Positions 1 to 12,689 of a stretch of DNA of 64,000 nt are shown here, piece after piece. Under the pieces are notes generated by a model, which saw only the letters and a list, made by a program, of their open reading frames with translations, ran no database searches and had not been told where the DNA came from. Origin of the DNA: Hermetia illucens (lineage: Eukaryota; Arthropoda; Insecta; Diptera; Stratiomyidae); NCBI RefSeq assembly GCF_905115235.1, contig NC_051851.1, positions 65,593,559-65,657,558 on the forward strand. Direction: 5' to 3'. The position numbers were made by a program, and so were the translations under genes. Each line of letters starts with the position of its first letter. The first letter of the stretch is position 1.

Positions 1-1449
1 GGCAGGCCCAAATACGTCTCCGTGTGCAGGTTAAGGTCTTTTGTCTCTGGGGCTGAGGTTTTGGGGGAGAAAGTCTGCACGGCGCGTGAGATTTGATCTG
101 AGTCACTAAAATTAGCGCGCAGGAGTCGAGTTTGTCGCTGAAGCACGGTATCAACTGGAAATGAGGCAGTGTGGAGGCGCAAGCTGATTAGCGAGGATTC
201 GTTCAAGCTCCGCACGAAAATGATAAAATTCACCACGGAGTGAAACTCACCCACCTGAGTGGCTCGCCTACTTCTGGTTAGCGAGGTGAAAGTCACGAAA
301 CAGGCGGAGCAATCGCGGAAGTAAAAAATGTGGAGAGTGATCGGTGAAAAAGAGTTGAATAAAGTTGTTTCTGGATTGAGTTCTCGTAATTCATAAATGT
401 TTGTAATTAAGTTTTCATGATTTAAATCTCCTTGATGTGTTAGTCGCAATTTATTTTCATAAGCTACATCTGTAACGAGGATTTCTGTTCTTCAGGTTTT
501 TTCACGGATTTTTTTTCAACCTTACTGGAGTATCGCGTCCGCTTATTTTGAAATCCAAAATCTGTCTCTAAATCAACCGAACGCTAAAAGCCGAGTGCCG
601 TTTCCGTAAGCTAAAAAGGGTAATGTACTTCTTTCCTCTGACAGCTTGCGTGAAACCATAGCTAACTAAAATATAAGAAGGTTAACTATCATATTCATTT
701 TCTATGTAGATAGTGGTTATTTTATATAATATTTATCGATGCGGGAGTTTTAGGGTTAAATGGTTTTGGGTCAAAACCTTAAAGTAAAGCTAATATGATC
801 AAATAAAATGAACATTTAAAGCAGGTTTTCTTAATGGGGTGTTGGTATAGGGAGTTGGAAAGGGGACAGTGCACTACCCCAATATCATGTTTGAGGAAGT
901 TACGGCTGGGCAAGATGGAAGCTAAACAGGAACTTGCCCTGAGAACCTCGAAGGCCGAATAACTTCTCCAAACTGGGAAAATTTACATTCCTTTTCGAAC
1001 ATGTCTACCAGCGTTGAAGTCAGTAAAGAAATTAGAAGTAAATCATTTGTACCAACTGCACGTTGCTAGGAATGTACAGAGTTGCCTGGGATAAGGGCAA
1101 AAACACAAGTGAAACGGACTCAGTCATGATTGAATGATCTTTGATATGGAACACGGTGGTATTCTTTAGGGAATATCTGGTAACAAATATTCATGAATCA
1201 GTAAAATGTCGTTTGAAATAAATTGCCAAAAAGCAATGTTCAAGAAATTGATTTTATTCTGCAGCTTATCTTCTCCCACATATCAATATTTGAATACTAG
1301 TTTCGTACGTATTCCAACTTCAAAAATTATAATGGTATTAATCATAATTGGGATAATACTTAAAACTTTGAAGGTTTTACATGATAAAGTTCTTATCTAT
1401 CAGATATAATTCGACAAGATGTAATTAAAGATATTCTAAAGGTAATATT
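1..1449. other. No gene recognised
   Basis: The first 360 bp are moderately GC-rich with AATAAAG near 357; the rest is AT-rich. Short frames (for example 1206-1409) look like chance. It lies downstream of S-Lap A. Confidence 0.4.
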
Positions 1450-1587
1450 AGTCGAGTACTTATTCACAGCTGAGTCGACTGTTATCCGACATCAGGTCAC
1501 AATACAAATCCCACTGCCACCAGTGAAATTTGAACCGCGACCTTCCTTACGACAGCCCATTACTCTAACCACTGGGATATGTAGACA
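1450..1587 (-). repeat. SINE, head and part of body
   Basis: Matches the tRNA-like head (CCACCAGTGAAATTTGAACC on the plus strand) and adjacent body of the SINE at 40937. The 3' body and tail are missing. Confidence 0.7.
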
Positions 1588-1589
1588 AG

Positions 1590-2069
1590 GATTGGTATTT
1601 GGAATATGCGCACGCTCCTCGAGAATGGTAGCGAGGGTCCTCAGAATGCTCGCTTTTCCAAATCTAGCGGGAATTCCAACTATATACGCTGGACATTCTA
1701 GCCACAATAATGGCAATGTGCTTTTCTACCCTGGAAAGCAAAATGGTAGCAGACTAACGGCAATATGCTCTGGAAAGCAGAGTGGAATCAGGTGCGAACT
1801 CGGTGTGGGGTTGTTTCTGAGGGCTACTGCAAAACGCGCTCCCTTCATCTGGCAGCCGGTTTTTGACAGACATCTGACTACAAGATTTGGGTCTAAGTTA
1901 AGGAAGATGATAATTGTACATTCAACGAAGATTTCCGATATACCGTAAAGGGATGCTTTCCACGAGCAATTACAAGGGAATGCTCCCTAATGGTGATTTG
2001 AATATGGCGAGCGAAATCTCGAGAAATTCAACATAGTATGCGTGAGACAAATGGGAGTTTGTTATTGCG
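1590..2069. other. No gene recognised
   Basis: The open frame 1523-1948 starts inside a SINE and runs on without recognisable domains; I treat it as chance. Confidence 0.4.
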
Positions 2070-3040
2070 CTGGTTATGGAAGCCGGAGATGGCACAGAAC
2101 GCTATGACTTCGAATTATACACCGCATCACGAAAGAGCTGGCTTGTGGTCGCAGAACTTTCATGGTTCTGTGTAGGACGTCAACGGTCGACTTCTCACCC
2201 ACGATGAAGAGCAACGGAAGCAGTGGAAAAAACACTACACCACTATTCTGAATGATATCGTAATGATTAGCTTCCGCAACGTGCCAATAGGCGTTTTTGG
2301 CCATCAATGCCCTCAAACGAAGTAAAGACCCTGGGTTAGACGGCCTCCCAGCAGTGTAATTTATCGCTGCACGTCCAGTTACTGCAGATCTATTAGCACG
2401 GAAACCTAGGGAACACGAGGTCTTTTTCAGAGAGTAGAAGAAGAGGATGATCGTTAAGCTTGTATGCGAACGGGGATTATATCCGCATGCTCTATTATCA
2501 GAGCGACGAAATGTCACATGCCACAAGTAAAATCTCACAGTATTTTGAGATCCAAAGCGAAATCTGACAGGGTTGCATCTTGTCACCGATATTATTTCTT
2601 ATTGTTATCGATGACGTTCTTCGCGCTATTTTGTCGGTGGACTTGAAGGAATCCAATAGACGAGGACATCTTTCCTTCCCCTCGACTACGCCCATGACAT
2701 CTGTTTTCTCTCTCGCTGGGTCATGGACCTTGCCAAATAGCTCTAGGTTCGGAAAAAGAGGCAAGTCGAGTTGAATATGAACAACGACATAACCAAAGTC
2801 CTCAGCCTGATGGGCCATCACACTCTTCTTGTCTGCATTAATGAGCAGGGCATGGAAAGCATTGATCAATTTTGCAAAACTAGGGGATATGATTTCTGCC
2901 GATGGTGGCACCGAGTTGGATGTTGCCCGACACATTAGTAGCGGTAGATCCGCTGTCCTGTCTAAATTCTGGCATTGCAGTTATCTCAACACTAAAATCA
3001 AGTCGAGAATGTTGTGTGATGAATGAAATGAAATGAAAAT
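2070..3040 (+). mobile_element. RTE-like LINE fragment, family C (SR2-like)
   Basis: Broken plus-strand frames resemble the RT and thumb of RTE-like elements: QGCILSPILFLIVIDDVLR at about 2570-2630 and GGTELDVARHISSGRSAVLS at about 2905-2965, followed by LSKFWHCSYLNTKIKSRM. The YADD region is recognisable only in a shifted frame. It lies just past the 3' end of S-Lap A. Confidence 0.7.
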
Positions 3041-3229
3041 GAAACAAAAAGTTTATCGGCCACAGCGACCAGTACTGCGTCATATATTTTCGTCGGGTGA
3101 ATTCTAAAAATTTACTTTTCAATTTACAATTAACCAATACTATTGTACACTAGATCCTTAAATGTCACTATTATTATTGTATACTTCACTGTATGTTTAC
3201 CTTCGTTGTTCTACTTTGAAAGAGTAAAT

Positions 3230-6200
3230 TCACCCGTCCATATGAACTTGTTTAATTGATGGCTCGGTGTCATGACACACCATTTGAGCAAGAAATTCGA
3301 TAATTGTCCTTGTCGGACGACCAGCCATTCCACGACGCAAGTACTCATAGTCCCTGCCATCCGTTGTCATCACATTCCTGGCATCCTATGGAAACATCAG
3401 AGAACCAATGAACTGTATTCATTTATCGAGAAGCCTTTTTTTTACTTTAATGCATATACTTACCACGTGTGCCCACTGCCCACAAGGAACAAACTCCCTT
3501 AAGAGGGCTGCCGATCGGCATGGACTGCCACCATTATCTTCACCCACATTCTGAGTGTCGACTTGCTGTGCATGCGTGACAAGATAGGAGAAATATCTCC
3601 AAAGGGGCATTCGCCATACGCGATCCCCAGTGTGAGCTGCCGCGTTTTTCATTTGTTGCCACAACTCTTCAGAGTTCGTGTACACCGCCACGGCACCCTC
3701 ACAGAAAGCGTTTTTAGTTTTTTTCGATGTTGTCCCTATGTCCACTATGAACTTTGGCCAGAAGTTTTGAGCATAGAGTAAGGCATCGATTGTCACGAGC
3801 GCATCTTCTCGTTTAGTATTCTCTATTTCAACATGCTTCCCACTTAACGTCTTCAATACATCGCCTGGTTTGCAAGAATTACATCCAAGAGAGTTTTCAC
3901 ATAAAGGAATCAAGGCTCGAAGATTAATAGGCAGCTGCAAAGACGCTATTGCTCGGCAAACAGCCACTACGCAAGCTGCTCCAGACATATCGCCGCGCAT
4001 GTCACTCAATTCATACTTGTTCTGAAATTTTACGTTTAATTAGTATCCTGCGACCAATATGCACGAGCCTTACCTTAAGGCATAGGCCACCTGAGTCATA
4101 CGTAACGCCTTGACCAATCAAGACTATTGGTCTTTCTTCACGATTCGTCCCATAGTAGCTTAATTCAAGAAATATTGGTGGCTCACAGGAAGCTTTCGCT
4201 ATAGACAAAAATGAATGCATCTGCTGGCTTTCCGCCCAGCCTTTCACTTTCACTTCAACATTAACACCCGACTTGCAAAGAACGTCTACCACATTCTGAG
4301 CAAAGAATGTGGGGCCCAAATGATTGGACGGAGTTTCCTGCAGTTGTCTGGCCAAATTTTGGGCGGCAGCTTTTTGTAATCCTATTCGCCAGCCATCAAA
4401 ATCGCACTCATGACCCTGTTCGGTATGCAAATCTAAAGAAGGGATGACGATTTGGTCGTCTCTTTTTTTATAATCCTGATAGGCCCATACACCTAGTGCA
4501 GCACCTTCCGCTGCTGACTCAGCATGACCAAAACTCTCCACAACTACCTTTTCCGCGTGAATATCTTGCAAAGCTACACAACCAGCTGCAGCCGCTCTAC
4601 GTATCGCTTCTTTATGTTCATCAATCATCTCATAAGAATTATAGCCTAAACATTCAGAGCCGAGACCCACCACACATACTGCCGAATAGGTGGACTCCAA
4701 ATCATAAAATATCCTGTATTCACCTCGTTTGGGCATCGGACCAGCAATACGTAACAGGTCCAACAATCGGCCACCTGTTTTCAACTGGAAGTACGAGTAT
4801 AATAATAGAATAGGTCATTAAAAGGTGGCGATATACAATAAAGCTGTCAAATAGCTGAAAAACAGTTCGAGAAACATATTGCAGTTCCATATCCGGGAAA
4901 GGGAATAATAGATGCCATTTAAAGAATGAATTCGCTCAAACCGACTACAAAATAGATCCCAAAAATATCCAAATATCTTAGTAGGCCTAATCAAGTCAAA
5001 CGTCGAGCTATTTAATGAAGTGTGGTATCCCGCCCATTATAGATAGCTCCACATTAAAAATCATCATAGGTATCGAAGGCCAGTTACACAGTATTCGAGG
5101 CATTGAAAATCGGCAACTCAAAATACCTGTTAGAGATAGTAGGCCAATTTATGTAGAGCACAGTTTCGCTGTTTACTGCAAACGCACTAATGGTTTCCCA
5201 CACATGAGCCGCCAAGAAATCAATGATTTAATTCTAATAACCTGCCTATGTGGGGTTGGACTGGAAATCAGCTGCTCTGGCTGATGCTGATGTACCTACG
5301 GGCTGGCCATGGTCTACGGGCAGGTAAGATTTGGCAGAACTAACAACTCGTAGTCGGTCTTACTTTGCACCATAAAAGGTATTAAAGAAGATCCCAAATT
5401 AAAAGTGGAAGAGCATGTGTCCATGGGTGCATAACCAAGGGAGTGCTTGGTTATTCTAGAAGGTTCTCCAGTAAGCAGAACTTTGAATGCACCTCTGAAA
5501 GGTCGATCCAATGGGATATTCCCCCAGAAGTTACCACGAAAATTAGACAGCACACATTTGCCACATTCCTAAAAATAGGTAGCTTTTAATGACGTAAGTA
5601 ACAAAGCTTTGTAAGAATGGCTTAGCAGTTAGACTGCAACGGAAGTTCGCGGTTCGAATCTGACTAAGAGCAAAGGGAATTGAAAACTAGTAAAGAGATA
5701 TGTTCGGAAGCTAGAGTAAAAAGGACAGTGGGAAACCTTTAAATCACTGAAATCACCCGGAGTAGTTGGCATTTTCTCAGCACTACTCCAGAGAAGCCAA
5801 GAAATCTTAGGAGCTCTCCTAAAGGCGGTAAAGGGTAGAATAGCCTTGGCATATATAACAAGAACATGGAGGCGGGCAGAAGTGATCTTTATTCCGAAAA
5901 CGGGTAAAAAGGATCCTTTTCACCCTCAATTCCAATTTGCACTCAAAACATTCCATATCCTGGACATTTATTAGAACAAATGTTATAATGCGTAATCCTC
6001 CACATCAACCCAACACGCTAATCGAACAAAACTGTCCTGTATCAACTGATGAATGTATTACGGGATACGAAAGAAATAAAAAAAGGCATCAGATGTTTTT
6101 TAGACATCGGAACATCGTTCGATAATGCATCGCACAGAGAAGTACGAGATGGCCTAATTCGCAAGGGAGTGGGAACACCCTGGCCTTTTGGATGGACAGA

Positions 6201-9200
6201 ATGTTAGGGAGTACACAAAAGGCATCTCCTCGGAATCGGGTACTACCATTGCCCATGTGAAGTATGATGTTTACGAACTCTTACTGGAGCTAACGAACAC
6301 TAGAATTCAAGGTCCAGAGTTACGCTGATGATATTGTTTTAATCTGTAGTGGCAACTATTATATAAGGAAACCTTATGTGGCAGAATCCAAGCTAGACTG
6401 CAAATTGCTAGTACTTGGTGCTGGCAAGCGGAGTTGTGCATCAAACCAGCCAAGGAAGCGCAAGCTTTGTTACTCGAGAGCCATTAAATTACATGGCAAT
6501 CAGGTGAAAGCAGTCACACACAAGTCAAATATTTGAGAATCAGGCTTGAAAAATACTACGCTGGAAGTCACCAAATAGATTTCGAAACGCCATCCACGAA
6601 AATACTGCACTATGATAGATATACACTGCAATAGTAAGACCAATAGGGTCGTAATCTGGGCAGACAGACTCAGCACAACCGTCAGGAAATTATGTAAACT
6701 TCAAAGACAGGCTTGCGAATGTATCAATGGGGCAATAGGAATATGCCCAAGGGCATCTCCAGAAATCCTTCTGCGATTAAATCCTTTCCATTTGCACATA
6801 CAGATGAATCGAAGGAGTGCGAGGCGGGGGAGCTTCTTAAATAGAAAGAAAATGCACATCCTTTCTAGGCGGCGCGTCCCGAATTACTGATGCCAAGGGA
6901 TAACATGACAACAAGGTTTCACTTCGATAAAAGGTTTGAAACACGTTGGAATAATAGGGCAAATTGGGAGAGCGTGTCATACGGCTTAAAAGAGCAAGTA
7001 TGGATCCTTCACAGCCAAAGAACGGGCGCCGGGGTCATTGGTTCAAGAAAGCTAATATGTAAGCGAGCGATAATAGACGTTATAGACAAGTATGCTTCCT
7101 TTAAAATCCAAACAATCTATTTGAGGCAAAAATTGCTACTCTAACCGACAGCCAAGTGGCTGTTAAGGCCCAACCACGTAAATTCCGAATGTATATGAGA
7201 ATTCCTTAAAAGACTGAAGATGCTCGTTTCGTTGAATAAGATTTGCACAGTCTGGGTTCTAGGTCATATTGGATTTGAAGATAATGCGACAGTGGACGAG
7301 CTGGTCAGGAAAGGAGCAGGGATGCTTCTGCACGTTCCAGTGCGTTTCTATGGAGCCGGAAATGGTTCGGCTGAGGGAAATGCACTAGGCGAACTTACCA
7401 GGAATAACAGTCTAAGGTGATCATAGGAGAAATACAAGGCTCCTAAAAGATATTTCCACCCTCACCAATAAGAACCCTTCGGACCAAGGATGCTCACTGG
7501 TCATTGTAGGCTAAATTATTACCTGAAGAAACTAGGGATATCTACGAATATTGTCTGCAGGTTCTGTGCGAAGAGTGATGAAGCTTTGTGGGACAGCATT
7601 CAGTACTTCTACGACGTAGTGCGACTTCCCTTGATGACAGTATGATAATAACAATAATAAGGGTTGAGCAAGCAAATTATACAAATGCAATGAATGCATC
7701 CGGTTTGAAACAGAGTGAAGGCAGCAGTGCGTTCTGCGCGTCTGGGAGCAAGTTCAGATGCAGTTGGGTGAGGTGACGTGATGTGACTCTCCGCGAGCTT
7801 TAGTGAAACAAAAAATGAATAGAAGAGCGAATGTTCGCACGCAGGATGACGTGACGCAGTTTAGGAGCATCCGTGAGCTACAGTAGTTTATGTTCGTGCC
7901 ACAATTTTCACTAGTCGCTGCGACCTGTATTAAGTTAAAATGAGTAACCATTGAATCCTTGAGCAATATATGTAATTTGAAAAGTTTTCCACGGGTTCCA
8001 TAATGGTACTTCTATAATTTTCATTATAAAATGTGTCCTTAACGATAAATCCTCCGCTTTTTTTCTAAATAAATGCTTTACCAAAGGCTTCTAGGGAATA
8101 TCTTTGCAATTTTTCGGGAATTCATATTAAAAATCATATTTCGGACTCAAAAAAAAATCATGATATGTATATAGGCAAGGACCCCAAAAGGAATCAAAAG
8201 CAGGCTTCGTTAAAGATGCATCTATGATTAATGACAATGAATCTCAGTAAAATCAGTGACTAAATCATGCTTCTAAATTCTTCTGTAGGAAGCTTGGTGG
8301 AAGAAGACACGCACTCTCAATAATTGATCTATACTTGCTTTTCTAAGAAATGGCAAATATATTTTTACCCCTTTGTTTTTGGAACTATATAGTAAAACGG
8401 TATATGTTATTTGCAGATACGTATTTCGGGCACCAATTGTGCCCTTCCTCAGTACATACTTAACAAAGTGATGTTTAAATAATCATTGCTATAATCTCCT
8501 TCAACTATACAGGGTGCGGCAGCATAACTTCCTTTTTTAAAATGCGCGCCACTCACGTTAGTTGATGTCATAGCGGAGCGCCAGTGGTCTCGTTCAAGAG
8601 GGGATACTGTAAAGTTTTGTCCCGACACGGTTCAGTCGCCATCAAGCGTTGGAATAGTGAGGATCATGACAAACGCCAGAAATCGGTTTACGCAATGTAT
8701 GGAGAATGGGGGACGTCACCTAACAGATTTCATCTTCAAAACAATGTAAATAAAAGCTTTAGACATGTACCTACATTATAAAAAATAAATAAATATTTTC
8801 CGATGCATACAATAGTTTTTATTGAGTTTTGAAAAAAGGAAGTTATGCTGCCGCACCCTGTATATATTTGAAACTTATATTTGTGATTAATAATTAACTG
8901 CTGCTTTGACTGCATCTTTCCCTCATTATGCTTATTTTTTACAAAGCCTACATAACAACGAAATCTATGAGCGATACCATGACCGTCCAGTTGTGGATAA
9001 AATCCGGCTCAATATATTACAGTGGGCGGGTCACTTAATCCGTATGGATGAGGATGTTCGAGCCCGGAAAGTCTAAGGGCAATATCTATGGTTGAAAAAG
9101 AAGACGAGGCAGACCCTGCCTGAGACGGAGCGATGGCGCCAGATAGCTTTTAGGGATATCGAATTGGTGGACCTCGGCGCAAAACCGGGATGCCTAGAGT

Positions 9201-11782
9201 TCCTCGTTAAGGCAGGCCTAGACCGAATACCGGTTGTTGCGCCGTTGATGGTGATGCTTATTTTTTAGCGTTGAGGTTCATTACGCGCTGGCATTACAAA
9301 GAATTTATATTATTTCTTCCTCCATTTCCGGAGAATAATCCGGTGGTATGATTTTACCTTCCAATATTTTGGAATCTAGGAGGAAGCAATATGAACGCTT
9401 TTTACTGCTTCCGCACAATGACATGTAATGTTAAAATGAAATGAAGTCATAGGAAAGGATGCATCCAAACCACTTGATCTAGCAGTCAATCATTAATCTT
9501 TGATGCAAGGGGCAGTTACAAACAGCCAATAGGAAATTGAAAAAGTGGTATTATGTTATTCGAATCGCCGCCTCTTGATTTTGACACCGAGTTGTAAAAT
9601 TTCGGTGACAACTCGGGAAATGGGTACATCAAAGATTAGTGACTTGACTGTTGTCCCGAGAGATGTGGATGCATTCCCTTTCCAAGAAAATTCGCTTCAT
9701 TTTAACATTACATGTCATTGTACGGGAGCAGTAAAACGCTTTCAAGAGATTATTTTTGGATGCATCTAATCATTTGTTCCTAGACTGAAAAAAGATATGC
9801 CTACCGGGCTACTCTGTTACCAGTGAGATTTGAACCGTGCTCTTCCGCTACGACAGCGTGACACTTGAGCCACCCGGACACACTCTTTTAACTGCCTTGA
9901 CTCAGATCGAAGAAAATTTTTTCAAAAAACTCATGCCCAAAAACTAGGAAAATATAGAAACTTTCCACCCTATTTCTTAGGAGAGCAAACATGGATAAGT
10001 TGCTGTTTGCTGCGCGTGTTTGCTTCCATATTTCCATTGTCATTAATCATAGATTCATCTTTGAGGAATTGCAGCATTTGGTTTCCGCTGGGAAAAGTCA
10101 AGTGTCCTAACACTAGGACACTAATGAGAACCATTACCAATGGAGGTGTGCCGAACGCAACTACGATCTAAGGGTAATGCTGGATACTAAACTTAAATGG
10201 ATACAGAAACTGAGGTTGCAATCAAAGATAATTCTCTAGATGTATGGCAGTCCATCCTGTTTTTTAATTTGCCGCCTGCACTGAAGGTATATCTAAAGAG
10301 CAGAAAGAGTCGTTAGTGGCGGCCAGTGTGGAAATATAAAAAGGATTTAGATCGTATGCTCTTCCCGGTTTTATTGATCATAATTCTGGAGAATTGCAGA
10401 TCAATCACAGCCAGATATGACAATGGCTTCCGATCAACGGCGACAAAGTGCTTCAGCTGCAATTGGTTTAGAAGGCACTTTGCCAGAAACAATGCTACCT
10501 AAATATACAAATTGTCCGATACAGTCCAATCGCCGCTCTGAAGACGGACACCAGGCTTCAGGATCTTAACGATTAATCTCCGCATCTTCTGCTACGTATC
10601 TACATCTTCCGCTGATTGCGATATGGTCGATTTGATTCGAGTTCGTTGCGGTCAGTCGAAATCCAACTGGCCTGAACTCCCAACAGTATGCCACAGAAAA
10701 AGCAGTGAAAACTGCAGTAATCAAGAAATCCTTCGCCATTGTTGTTACGGTCACCAAAACTATACTATTATTGAAATGGTTTTAACCTGATGTGGATTTT
10801 TGCCATCAAAGCCTTGAGAAACCAGTTTCCACCTAACGGAAGAACGCCTTTTAGTAGTTATCAACAACGGTCAGACATCTGTTTCCGGTCTACTGCGTTG
10901 GAGGTTGGAGAGGAATACTCTTCAGAATTTCAACATTGGACTTTACTTAGGATCTTCCTCGTCCAAGTTTTAGAGTGTGAGAATTCTGAAGGCCCTTAAT
11001 ACCATTGTCGGGTAGCGTTTACACATCTTAGGAACTAATTGTTTGTCTTTTCTCAGTAAAATGTCGTACCAATCGTTTGTCCCTATTCGATGCAGTACTG
11101 GTGTTTTGGTAACAGCAGATTCGTAATTCGCAGATTTCAAACCGGAAAAATATCTACTCCTAGAAGCCTGTTATAATAAGCAACAAATACTTGACGTATT
11201 CTCATATTCCCAAGTAACCTCAGCTCGATAGACCCTGTTAATCGAGAATTACCTGTCGGAGAGAACATTATTGGAGAAAAAGTTTGTTAAATTCTGTATT
11301 GGGATTTGTTGCATTTATAGTTTACAGACGGTCCAGTCTCAGATGGGGACACCATGAATACGAACAGGTATTTCCAAATAAAATGAGATATGAGAAGCGT
11401 ATATAGGTGAATCACATTTACCGAATTACCTCCTAGATTAACTTTACGAAAAAAATGTTACATTTAATTTAGTTCCATTCACTTTCCAGTAGTAAGATAC
11501 GGTCGGCGCAAGTTATCTTACCTTATTATACTTGTAGGCAGTAGGGGTCAAAACACCAGGGTCTAATTTATCATCTTCATTCGAATATACACCAAGCACA
11601 AGTCCTCGAAGAGTCGCATCTGAACATCGATCATCTTCACAATCTCCAGATTTACTATTATCAACCTTAGCTATATTTTTCGGCTGCCCGACATGCAAGG
11701 CTGTTCTACTTAAAGCCGACAAATAACGTACTCCGCTTCTGAGCGGCATACCCAGATACACGTTCGCTAATCTAATTGCCAT
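3230..11782 (-). CDS. S-Lap-like: Sperm-leucylaminopeptidase-like protein A (M17 family, catalytically dead)
   Basis: Coding exons are 11782-11522, 4784-4074, 4021-3464 and 3385-3230. All junctions are phase 0 GT-AG; introns are 6737, 52 and 78 bp, giving 561 residues. Residues 1-35 are arginine-rich with no acidic residue, like a mitochondrial presequence. The N-terminal M17 domain follows, then the C-terminal peptidase domain with GQGVTYDSGGLCLK, MRGDM, GDRVWRMPL and GMAGRPTRTIIEF. Against bovine LAP, the zinc lysine of VGKG is Gln312, the aspartate of NTDAEGR is Lys394 and its arginine is Ala398. Asp317, Lys324, Asp335 and Glu396 remain. Loss of these residues is known for Drosophila S-Laps, structural proteins of sperm mitochondrial paracrystalline material; that role here is inference. 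The start is the first ATG of an uninterrupted exon. The gene diverges from S-Lap B, and its first intron is full of repeats. Confidence 0.9.
5612..5669 (+). repeat. SINE head fragment
   Basis: Only the tRNA-like head is left (GGAAGTTCGCGGTTCGAATC with B box), inside S-Lap A intron 1, with part of the anticodon arm region shortened. Confidence 0.55.
5700..7600 (+). mobile_element. I-type LINE with RNase H domain, degraded
   Basis: In order: RT start LLQRSQEILGALLKAVKGRI and RTWRRAEVIFIPKTGKKDP (about 5785-5915); YADDIVLICSG at about 6320; a thumb piece LCKLQRQACECINGAIGICP at about 6690; RNase H pieces TGAGVIGSRKL at about 7030 and VWVLGHIGFEDNATVDELVR at about 7250; and a cysteine end CRFCAKSDEALWDS. 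The frame is broken many times. RNase H in ORF2 points to the I superfamily. It lies in S-Lap A intron 1. Confidence 0.75.
8510..8860. mobile_element. Mariner-type MITE with 29-bp perfect terminal inverted repeats
   Basis: Bases 8510-8538 (starting CAGGGTGCGGCAGCA) are the exact inverse of 8832-8860, with TA on both outer sides (8508-8509 and 8861-8862). At 351 bp it is too short for a transposase. TA duplication and CAGGGTG ends fit the Tc1/mariner superfamily. A short frame inside (VLSRHGSVAIKRWN) might be a transposase remnant. Confidence 0.9.
8949..9260 (+). mobile_element. RTE family A 3' end
   Basis: Begins AACGACGAAATCTATGAGCG (NDEIYERYHDRPV) and continues to the family tail CCGGTTGTTGCGCCGTTGATGG. 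Same C-terminal part as the 49.66-49.96 kb copy; a 5'-truncated insertion in S-Lap A intron 1. Confidence 0.85.
9393..9743. repeat. Foldback element with about 120-bp inverted arms
   Basis: The left arm 9393-9510 and right arm 9622-9743 are imperfect inverses (for example ACAATGACATGTAATGTTAA on the left and its complement on the right; ATTAATCTTTGATG pairs at the inner ends). The 111-bp loop has no recognisable gene. The arms differ by small indels, so the element is not young. Confidence 0.8.
9813..9882 (-). repeat. SINE head fragment
   Basis: tRNA-like head only; CCAGTGAGATTTGAACCGTG on the plus strand is the complement of the B-box region. No body or tail seen. Confidence 0.6.
10560..10800 (-). 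mobile_element. RTE-like LINE endonuclease fragment
   Basis: The minus-strand frame contains SNQIDHIAISGRCRYVAED, matching the NQIDH motif of apurinic-type LINE endonucleases. It lies within S-Lap A intron 1; no other part of the element is clear. Confidence 0.6.
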
Positions 11783-12689
11783 TTTTATGAATAAATAGCG
11801 GAGTTTCTATTAAATAACCTATCTGGGAAAAAGGAAAAATTAGCGGATTAGACTCAATATAGCCTCCTCTACTTTTTTGGAGGAGCTGCTACTTACTATG
11901 CACCTAAATACGATAAATTTAGTACAATTTACAATTTACTCAACTTTCGTCAAAAGTTCAAGCAATTAAAATTAACACTTTATTTTTAACGTTATATTGT
12001 CGCTCGATTTTCTTTTCAAATGACAAATTCTGGGAAAATTTTCCGTCTTCGGTTCCATGGCTTACTTTGGGTTATGTTGAATAATTTATTTAAAGCTTAT
12101 CTCCGCTATCGACAATTGTATTACAAAGTGAAGTTTCAGGCAGCCTAGTGAAGATACAATTGAATAGAATTTAAAATTTTTTTGAAAACGGTTCCGGAAA
12201 ATGAAGCATTATTGCAGAATAAACCACATAAACACAGGTCATTCACGTACCCACATTAAACATACAATATATTTTACATACATACAAACTACAGTTAGTT
12301 CACACACCCACTCAGTATTCAGTCGTAATACTATATCATTCTTAAAACCTTGAACTATCAATTTCTTCAAAATTCACAAACAGAGCAGTGAAACCACTTC
12401 GACGCACCCCACTCAAGGTATAAGGACAAGTAATAGTAAACATTCCAGACGGGAAGAATTCTGCATACACTGAATACACCGTGGGAACAAATTTCTCAGT
12501 CAGTCATGAGAAAATAATTTTCTCATGGAAAATTAAATTAAAATTGAATAATTTTCTTATGGAAAATTATTTGTTATGGAAAATTATTTAGCCTAAGTAC
12601 ACCATTGTATAAAAATGGGAAGCGAACTCTATTAAACACACAAGACGTAAACCAAAAAGGAGTAAGGTTACTGCTAAAAGTATAAAAAT

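Larger units (their letters stand above)
4785..11521 (-). other. Intron 1 of S-Lap A, repeat-filled
   Basis: This 6.7 kb intron starts GTAAGATA after the AAG codon at 11522 and ends TTCCAG before 4784. Listed separately inside it are a SINE head, an I-type LINE, a mariner-type MITE, an RTE tail, a foldback element, another SINE head and an endonuclease fragment. In 4814-5611 I see only a short open frame at 5015-5284 (89 codons, unrecognised) and an antisense frame at 5314-5553. In 7600-8509, 9885-10559 and 10800-11520 I see no gene. Confidence 0.8.

Noticed and set aside
2498-2935. 145-codon minus frame
   Set aside because: Antisense of an RTE-like LINE; the plus strand carries recognisable RT and thumb motifs.
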